64,000 nt of DNA from Hetaerina americana (taxonomy: Eukaryota > Arthropoda > Insecta > Odonata > Calopterygidae), in contig JAKTNV010000027.1 in the NCBI GenBank assembly GCA_022747635.1, positions 3,482,501 through 3,546,500 of the forward strand, in the 5' to 3' direction. The translations under genes were made by a program, and so were the position numbers. Positions 57,301 to 64,000 of this stretch are shown here, in pieces; positions within the stretch are counted from its first letter, which is position 1, and every line of letters starts with the position of its first letter. The notes under the pieces are model-generated. The model saw nothing but the letters and a program-made list of their open reading frames with translations. It was not told where the DNA came from and made no database searches.

Positions 57301-58435
57301 GGAAGGCATTCTGGACACCTTGAAGGTCGTCGGAAGTGCCAACCTTCATTGTGTTGAGGAACGGGTTGTTTTAACGCGTGTTGAGTATCTCATGTTACGC
57401 ATGGCCTAGGAGTGTTTCCGCGCTTGGTTCCTATGAGAAACTTGAATTTATTCCGTAAACCATAATATGAGATTGTGCGCGGTCAGGAAATGCGTGCTTG
57501 TCCTCATTCAAGCGTCGCAACATGTCTACTGGGATGAATCCTCCCCGTTGTTACGTCCGACCCTCTGGGCACTCCAGAGGAACGGACGCTATCAATTAGG
57601 GAATTGCTGATAATCTTTTGGGTTGCGGTGGCAAGGTTAAACGAGGAAAGAGCGAGGGGTGGGTGTTGGAACACGCTGAGAGTAGTCTTTGGTTTTGCGA
57701 GGAGGGCCTCCAAGGACTACATCGCAATCGCATGACTGATTTGAATGAGAAAATAAAGAGGTAATGAACGAAGTACCACCCGAGGCATGCTCACGACTTC
57801 CGTTTTATCGCACTTTATCCAGCGCAGCGGAGTTAAGAAGGAAAAGTCCTTCGCCAGGGACGCACCACTCACTCCGTCAGTTTCGCTGCCATTCAACCAC
57901 GCCCCAACCAACTTTAAGATTGCACTCAAGGAAAGGAAGCGCCCATAAAAGCCTTGCCCATGGTATTTCACGTTTCGAGTCGGGTCTCCTCGAAGGAGAA
58001 TACAGCCTATCGCACGGGCATTTATATGTATCAGTCATTGTGTGTCATGGCGGTACCTACGTTTGAACATTTCGTCTAACATCAAGGGGGAATCTACTTT
58101 TTTTATGTAATTTGTGAGATTTTTCAGTTTTCCGTTATTTTCAGAACACAAGTCCTTTACCGGACAGTTTTTCCCGAGTTAGTCAGAGATTTCTGATGTA
58201 ATGAAGTTGTTCGTGCAATTAATTTGCATCCGTTTTTGCAAATTCATCCTTGGTTTAACGTAAATTGATTTTCAGTTTTTTCTCCTGTCGTGTGTCGTCT
58301 TTTCAATATCTGTCGTCTGTTCATTCCGTTGCAACTGGTGCTTCGAGTCTCTGTTCGTACTCGCGCGGGTTTGCAAATTATGCTTGGACGACCTCCGCGG
58401 AACACGTATCACTCTACGTGAAACTGATTTTAGTA
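57301..58435. other. No gene recognised
   Basis: Unique sequence with short overlapping frames. Nothing recognisable. Confidence 0.5.
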
Positions 58436-58775
58436 AAATCGACAGTGCGCAATATTTTAACCGAACATGAGGGATCGATCCTTCACCATGACAATGCAGC
58501 ATTGACATTCAGCATCGATTGCTCGCCAGTTTATGGCCAAATATTCAATCACCATCCTTGATCATCCTCCTTATTCGCCAGATCTCGCCCCCCACGCGAC
58601 TTTTTACTATTCCCAAAATGCTGAAATGTGTTAAGGGGACATAAGTGGGAAGACACAATAAAGCAAGAAACTACTAGAAAACTAAAAAGCCCAACTACCG
58701 AGGACTTCCAAGGGTACTTTAATCAGTGGAAAAGAAGATGGAATGTTCATAGCAACGAATATAGAGTACTTCTAC
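58436..58775 (+). mobile_element. Deleted mariner lineage 2, copy c (interior fragment)
   Basis: The plus strand reads VKSTVRNILTEHEGSILHHD followed, with frame changes, by HPPYSPDLAP-like, KCVKGT-like, WEDTIKQETTRKLKSPTTED and FQGYFNQWKRRWN pieces. The DNA-binding part runs straight into the second catalytic Asp region, the same junction as in copies a and d. Neither terminal repeat is present. Confidence 0.75.
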
Positions 58776-59560
58776 TAGGTTTTATACATGCTGTTAGAAT
58801 ATGAAGAAATACGTCAATTAAAACTGACCAACTGGTTTGTGGATATTTATATTTTTAATTCAAGCAGTAGATAAACAATTGTTCGTAAGTCACCTTCGGA
58901 ATGAAATGGTGCCCTTTTAATATCCGTGGTGCTCAGATGTCTTTAATTCCGATTGGAAATCGCAACTTACCCATGATGCTCCGTCCATTCGTTCAGAATA
59001 GCAGTCTTTATTGATTTCCTCGCCTTGGTTTTTATTTTTAATCGTTAATAAGTCATCGCTCTAAATGAATGCAGATTTTATTGGAAGAAAATCAACTTTC
59101 ATAAGTGCCTCATAAGATACGAAAAAAATAACATTATTCCTTTCTGAATTTTTGAAAATGTAGGCCCCCTAAGTTTCTCATCACTTGTGTTTGAACATGA
59201 TCGTTATTTTAACACCTTAAATGTTACTCAAGCAATTGCCTTCGTACGATATTAATAATTACTTACTTTAAAACCCATGGGAACCGTGCTTGATCTGAAT
59301 TCAAATGTCGCCGCAGCTTCGGTAAGGCCTCAGGATTGTTTTCATCACGTCTGCCTGTTTGGCTATGTGTTCGGTTGCCATGGAGATCACTCTCCGCTCG
59401 CAATTTTTCTGAAACCTAATGTTGATTGATCTTTCTTTTCGCAAATGCGGTCGGAGGAAATTGACGAAATGTGAGGAGCGCTGTCTCGGAATGAAGTAAT
59501 CTCGGGGGAGAAGCGATCGAGGAGGTTGGAACTCCCTCCCTCCCTCTCCTCCGCTTCCCC
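58776..59560. other. No gene recognised
   Basis: AT-rich sequence with no open frame of interest. Confidence 0.55.
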
Positions 59561-59625
59561 TTCCCCTGCGGTGTCACCCACCCAAGTCCCCCACCAGGAG
59601 GGACTGGGGTGGGTGACACCGCAGG
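59561..59625. repeat. Near-perfect hairpin, 28-bp arms, 9-base loop
   Basis: Arm 59561-59588 (CCCCTGCGGTGTCACCCACC, CAAGTCCC) pairs with 59598-59625 with a single mismatch around the loop CCACCAGGA. It is not flanked by visible target duplications. It could be a pre-miRNA-like hairpin, a palindromic scar or a cruciform-forming site. Confidence 0.9.
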
Positions 59626-60410
59626 GGCCTTATCCCCAGCGAGAGGTGACTCCGGCGGTTGGTGTTGCCCTCTCGCGATTTTGGAAAATAACTCGAGAGG
59701 TCGGCGGTTAGAATTAAATCTTTTGAAATGCACAGTGGTGAATTTTTTTAAGGAAAACGAGCGTAGAATACATGTGTAGATATGATGAAATGGATCATTA
59801 AATCAGTTAATTGTTAACTTTCGAGAGCCAATCTTTTGCTTCGTGCCTGTAAACTACGTTATGCACAGCGATCCAACCTTCCTGTGAGTGCCGGGCCTCG
59901 ATCAAGGCTCTCCTCATGGTTCGCACCACGCCCCGCCCACCTCAGCGATTCCCGTGAACTGTCTGCAAATATTATTGATCCCGTAATGCCCTAATTAGGC
60001 CGATAGAATGTATGAAATACTTATTTGGACCTATATAGTTCCAATCACTTGATAGTTAGGCATTTCTTGGCTAACCACGATTGTGAAATCAATTTGTACG
60101 CTAATGTGAGTCGCGTCCTGACACGGATTCTGGGTTGCCGAAAATTACCTCCGTGACGTGTGGTTAAAAATGAAAGAAGGCCTTCATGTTAAATTTTATT
60201 GAAACCAAATTCGGAAAAAAAGTGAAATGGGAGTAAAGTAGATGATACAGATGGTAAAATAAAAATAATGACGCGTATTGCGGCGGTATTTCCGAGGACA
60301 ATGAGCGTAGTAACGGAGACATAAGGATATAGATTGCGTTAGGTAAATGATAGGTAAAGGTGTGAATAAAATATCAGTGAAAACATGAACATGGATCTTA
60401 GAACCCACTG
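59626..60410. other. No gene recognised
   Basis: Unique sequence; no supported feature. Confidence 0.5.
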
Positions 60411-60412
60411 TA

Positions 60413-61730
60413 TGGTCTGTGCAATAAATGCGCGAACTGATGCAATCTAGTGGCCATGACGCGGACTACAGCCCCGCCCACTAGCGGCGCTAGTTGCCCG
60501 AGATCCAGTGAACCGTCTGTGCTTGGCGGATCGTCGAGCTGTGCGTATTGTGCCATTTATGTTGGTTTCCGTTCTTGTTTTTACTCTTTGTCGAAAATGG
60601 AAATTGACGGAATCATGGAGCAACGAATCAACATCAAGTTTTATGATGAAGTGCGGTAAAGGTTATTAAGAACTTACTGAAATGCTGAGAGCTGTTTACG
60701 GAGATAATGCTCTGAAGAAAACATCCGTTTTCAAGTGGATTAAGCGATTTAAAGATGGCCGACAAGACGCCACGGATGATGCAAGGCCGGGACGACCTAC
60801 GACCACCTGTGTTGACGACAACATTGATCGTGTGCAATCCCTTGTCATTACCGATCGTCGGAAAACTGTCTGAATGATAGCGGATGAACTTAATTTAGGA
60901 AAGTCAACAGTGCAACCTACTATTTTTTCCGAGCATGATGGATGGATCCTTCGCCATGACAATGCACCTGCACATTCAGCATTGATCCTTTGTCAGTTTC
61001 TGGCAAAAAATTCAATCACCATCCTTGATCATCCTCCTTATTATTTTTTTTATTTATTTAACAACCAGCATTACAAGTAGGCGATAGCCTGGTGGTAATG
61101 TTCTTGATTACGAGTCATAAACCACTTAATCCATTCATTACACATTAAAACATACAAGGAAGTACATACGGGTTTATCACGTACATTTCTCACTCACACG
61201 TTACAGTTAATTATTTTAAGGAGAGCATACACCTCGTTTTAAATTTATTTTATGAAAAAGGGAAGGACTTAAAGTTATCCTCAGGTAACTCATTCCATTC
61301 TTATATTCCACGATTGAGGAATGAGTTTTTTGTATGTTTGTTTTGTGCCCTCTATGGTTTATTTTGAACTGATGGTCCTTCCGCCCAATTTAATTAGGTT
61401 AGATTAGGTTATTAGGTATTTATTAGGATTAGGTTATTAGGTAATTAGGTTATTCGCCGGATCTCGCCTCCTGCGACTTTTTCCTATTCCCAGTATGCAT
61501 AAAATTTGATGAAGGGACATCACTGGGAAGATGTAAACACAATTAAGCAGGAAACGACGAGAAAACTAAGAAGCCGAACTGCCGAGGGCTTCCAAGGGTG
61601 GAAAAGAAAATGGAATAAGTGCGTTGCAACGAACGGAGAGTATTTACTTTGAAGGGGACAAAATCGATGTGAACTAAATTTAGCGAAATAAAAATTTAAT
61701 GGTCTCAGTTCGTGGATTTATTGGACAGGG
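60413..61730 (+). mobile_element. Deleted mariner lineage 2, copy d, with a retroelement insertion
   Basis: The ends are TGGTCTGTGCAATAAATGCG and, inward from the right, CCCTGTCCAATAAATCCACG. TA lies at 60411-60412 and 61731-61732. The transposase start MEIDGIMEQRINIKFYDEVR is near 60598. The N-terminal part continues VFKWIKRFKDGRQDATDDAR, PTTTCVDDNIDRVQSL, a stop, MIADELNLGKSTVQ, then joins DGWILRHDNAPAHSALILCQ (second Asp) and DHPPY. After the insertion at 61043-61449 it resumes SPDLASCDFFLFP-like, and MKGHHWEDVNTIKQ-like sequence to the end. The first catalytic Asp region is deleted. About 906 bp without the insertion. Confidence 0.85.
61043..61449 (-). mobile_element. 5'-truncated LINE 3' end inserted in the mariner, TTAGG-rich 5' junction
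   Basis: The 407-bp insert is flanked by TTATT on both sides (61038-61042 and 61450-61454), a target duplication. On the minus strand it ends in an A-rich tail (TTAAATAAATAAAAAAAAT). About 230 bp upstream the strand reads KNSFLNRGI, stop, EWNELPEDNFKSFP, matching the N-S-FF-R-I-WN-LP-- segment at the C-terminus of many arthropod LINE proteins. Its 5' side (61391-61449) is made of imperfect repeats of TTAGG/ATTAGGTT on the plus strand. Confidence 0.75.
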
Positions 61731-61769
61731 TAGTATGTCTCTGAAAACTTGTACTTGAAGCAAGAAGAT

Positions 61770-61965
61770 GATGTATCAGAGGGCTTTGCGAGGTGCGGTG
61801 GACAACGGAGAAAATAAGTTTTTCAGGCAGGAGGATCGACGGAGAAGTTTTGCATATGGCGGGAGAAGAGAGCGCAGATCCGAAAAATGTAAAAGAAGTG
61901 GTTGGAGGAGAGAAGTGGTGGGACGTCCAACGCCTCGATGGAAGGGAGAATCAGCGGGTAATAAG
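61770..61965 (+). pseudogene. Possible LINE C-terminal remnant
   Basis: A plus-strand frame reads FRQEDRRRSFAYGGRRERRS followed by EVVGRPTPRWKGE. GRP--RW-(D/G)E is the basic segment near the end of many LINE proteins. No other motif supports it. Confidence 0.25.
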
Positions 61966-63445
61966 AGGTCACTGGCAATAAAAGACTCATTGCTACATGT
62001 ATTGAACATAAATGTTAGTTTAAGCCCGTCAGTCATTTGTAGAATGTGTTTCCATCCTTTGAATTGTGTAAATTTTCAATTAATTAACTAGCATTTAACA
62101 AACAATTCAATTTTTAGATACTCTCTTGAGTAAAGAATCGCAAAGCATTTATATGCATTAATTTTATGATTTCAATGCATTGATCATCTTTTTTCTCGGT
62201 AAATACTTTGATATATACTTGTTAAAGTTTCCTTCGCCTTACTCTCCAAGTAGAGTTTTGCATTATCGCAATGTCTTTAACTTCCTTTGATAAATGAAAT
62301 AATTTTTGAATATGAGATGATTTTTTCATAAATTTCCGAATTAAATACTGCTTACTAGTCCCCCGCACTTACTCGGGCACGCAATTGCTTGAATGTTGTT
62401 TTAGCTTTTTCGTGTACAAATGCACGATGGTGATTAATCCAGCGCGTGATCTTCGTTCTTTCTTCGCTCTCTCCGCACGGTTGGCTTTTCTCTCCTTGCC
62501 TTGCTTAGTTCTGAAATCCGTTATGTCTGTGCAGTGGTCTACTTGTACTACTCGGTCTACTCGTAAATAATCGACGCATATTCAAATTGAGCTCCTTTAA
62601 TGCGATAGAGCTTCTACCCTTTTCCTTTTCATATACGATAACATTTCCGCTGTTTATACTTTCATGAAACAAAATATGTCTCTTTTAGTTCCACTCGGTA
62701 GATTTTCTCACCCTCCTTTCGTGAGAAATTCGGACGTTTGTGTCAGCATTTTTACATTTCTCTCGCCTCGAATGGTATTTTAATTAAGTTTGGTGGTGCC
62801 TTAAATGCGTGATGTCATTTTCGCTATTTCCTGAAGCGATTTTAAATCCGATTTATTTCGATATTTCACTTATCATGGTGGGTTCGTTACTGTGAAGTAT
62901 GCATTTTCCAGGTGTGAGTGAATCGATTCCAGGCCGATTCGTTGTTTCTATGCCTTCCCTACGTGCGTAGGGAAGGCATAGAAATTTCTTGCTCAGGGTT
63001 TCTGAATATCTTATCTCGTACTGTAATTTTTATCAGGTAACCGCCTTTGCGCTAAATTGCAAATATGAAAAAAGTTTTCATAGGAAAAGATGAGCGGATT
63101 TCGTTTGCTCTTGCATTATAGCTTAAACATTCCTTATAGGACTTCCTAAGGTGATCTCATGATCGTGATTTCCGCAAAGCGTCCACCTGTGAGATCATTT
63201 CAGGTTCACCATTCAACATAATCTCGAAAATCCTATTTCTGATGTGTGGTTTGTTAGCGACTTGATCAGTGATTCGGGAATCGTACGACATCGCATCGCA
63301 TGGCTCCAGGCATCGATGGCGGTGGTTTTCTGCAGGAGACCCCATCAAAATCGGTTGCCCTCCGCTACGAAGAAACGTGTAATGATTATTAGCGGCTGCC
63401 GATGACGCAATGCCCGGGTCCAGCCAATTGAACTTGTATCGTGTA
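61966..63445. other. No gene recognised
   Basis: AT-rich unique sequence containing the perfect hairpin at 62945-62984. Confidence 0.5.
62945..62984. repeat. Perfect hairpin, 19-bp arms, 2-base centre
   Basis: TTTCTATGCCTTCCCTACG (62945-62963) and its exact reverse complement (62966-62984) are separated only by TG. Such a tight perfect palindrome in unique sequence is rare. No target duplication or transposon end is apparent. Confidence 0.95.
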
Positions 63446-64000
63446 CGTGGTTCGTATAAAAAGTATCGGGAAAAGTGTCCGAGTAATGGATTTATTTCAC
63501 TTATAGCTTCGATGCACCAAAATCCTTCAGATTACATCCCTTCTTGAGCATACTCATGCCAGCGGCTTTTCCACGACTCGAAGGCTCCCTGGTAGGCTTT
63601 GCATTTCGGAAGGTTCTTAAGGGTACGCGTGCTAGCTTCGTTGACGGTACTTATGGTCCTACGGTGGAGTCCTCTGATGGATGGTGGATTTCACTTTTGT
63701 AGGAATATTAGTCTGCCGATACCAAGTCTCCACTTTAAGTGGTTTGGGGAATCGTCGCGATGTCGTTGCATAAGGTCTTTGTGAGCAGGCTCTCGACCCT
63801 GCTCTTGGTTGTCCGTCAGGACCTTAGGGACGAGTTTAGCGTAGATCTTTCACATTGCCAAATATTCAGTGACTATGCTGTGCACTGTCGCTTTATCAAT
63901 GCCAATATACGATCTGCGATCAGGTACAAACTTAACCGATAGTCTGAATTCTGCATTAGACGCATATGTAAGGAAGAAAATGTTACCGATACTTTTTATG
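63446..64000 (-). mobile_element. Deleted mariner lineage 3, copy f (cut by window end)
   Basis: The left end CGTGGTTCGTATAAAAAGTA follows TA (63444-63445). The last bases, GTTACCGATACTTTTTATG, are the opposite terminal repeat, so the element is almost complete at the window edge. On the minus strand it reads a VKFVPDRRSYIGIDKATVHS stretch, IVTEYLAM, stop, KIYAKLVPKVLTDNQEQ, KDLMQRHRDDSPNHLKWRLG, IGRLIFLQKSPPS, ISTVNEASTRTLKNLPKC, GAFESWKSRWHEY. DLMQRHRDDSPNHL is the deletion junction shared with copies b and e. Confidence 0.85.

Overview
This window is eukaryotic nuclear DNA, most likely from an arthropod and probably an insect. The reasons are: no prokaryotic gene organisation; very low coding density; long AT and CA/GT microsatellites; tRNA-derived SINEs; and a transposon set dominated by mariner (DD34D) elements, an RTE-type non-LTR retrotransposon and a Penelope-like element. 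Several imperfect TTAGG motifs (the insect telomere unit) occur at one insertion junction. I cannot name the species from sequence alone.

Almost everything recognisable is mobile DNA. At least six mariner lineages are present. One (32354-33683) looks complete: matching terminal repeats, flanking TA dinucleotides and an uninterrupted 357-residue transposase with all three catalytic aspartates. The others are decayed or internally deleted. Two lineages recur as several copies with the same kind of internal deletion: six copies near 25.3, 27.0, 34.5, 42.8, 51.6 and 63.4 kb, and four near 12.8, 40.3, 58.4 and 60.4 kb. They look like non-autonomous families mobilised in trans. A near-full-length RTE-type LINE (45241-48604, minus) keeps one reading frame of 991 codons broken by only three stop codons; its 3' end recurs at 31.8 kb (very similar) and elsewhere (diverged). 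Head-to-head with it is the 3' half of a Penelope-like element (48611-49860) with an intact GIY-YIG endonuclease domain. Other LINE reverse-transcriptase remnants lie near 4.0, 14.4-15.0, 24.1 and 52.5-53.2 kb. A tRNA-derived SINE is present in three copies, and a LINE/SINE tail family ending in TAGATG repeats in about six.

Layout: 0-10 kb is mainly unique AT-rich sequence with a long TA array, a LINE tail, an RT remnant, a tRNA-like segment and a SINE. 10-20 kb holds three decayed mariners and two LINE fragments. 20-31 kb holds SINEs, mariner and LINE remnants and G/C-rich segments. 31-36 kb is a dense nest (SINE-like, TA arrays, PLE-like tail, RTE end, intact mariner, deleted mariner, MITE). 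36-45 kb has CpG-rich sequence and more mariner/LINE fragments. 45-50 kb is the RTE-PLE pair. 50-54.4 kb holds mariner and LINE remnants. 54.5-56.5 kb is the best candidate for host-gene sequence: a CpG-rich tract ending in an open 111-codon segment with a good start context and a consensus splice donor. 57-64 kb returns to repeats, with two striking hairpins.

The parts interact as transposon ecology rather than as a pathway. An apparently complete mariner transposase sits near a MITE-like sequence sharing part of its terminal repeat, and several deleted mariner families keep recognisable ends. A recurring CTGA-stem-GAAAC signature at four or five sites resembles the hammerhead-like motifs known from Penelope-like elements, but departs from the canonical core.
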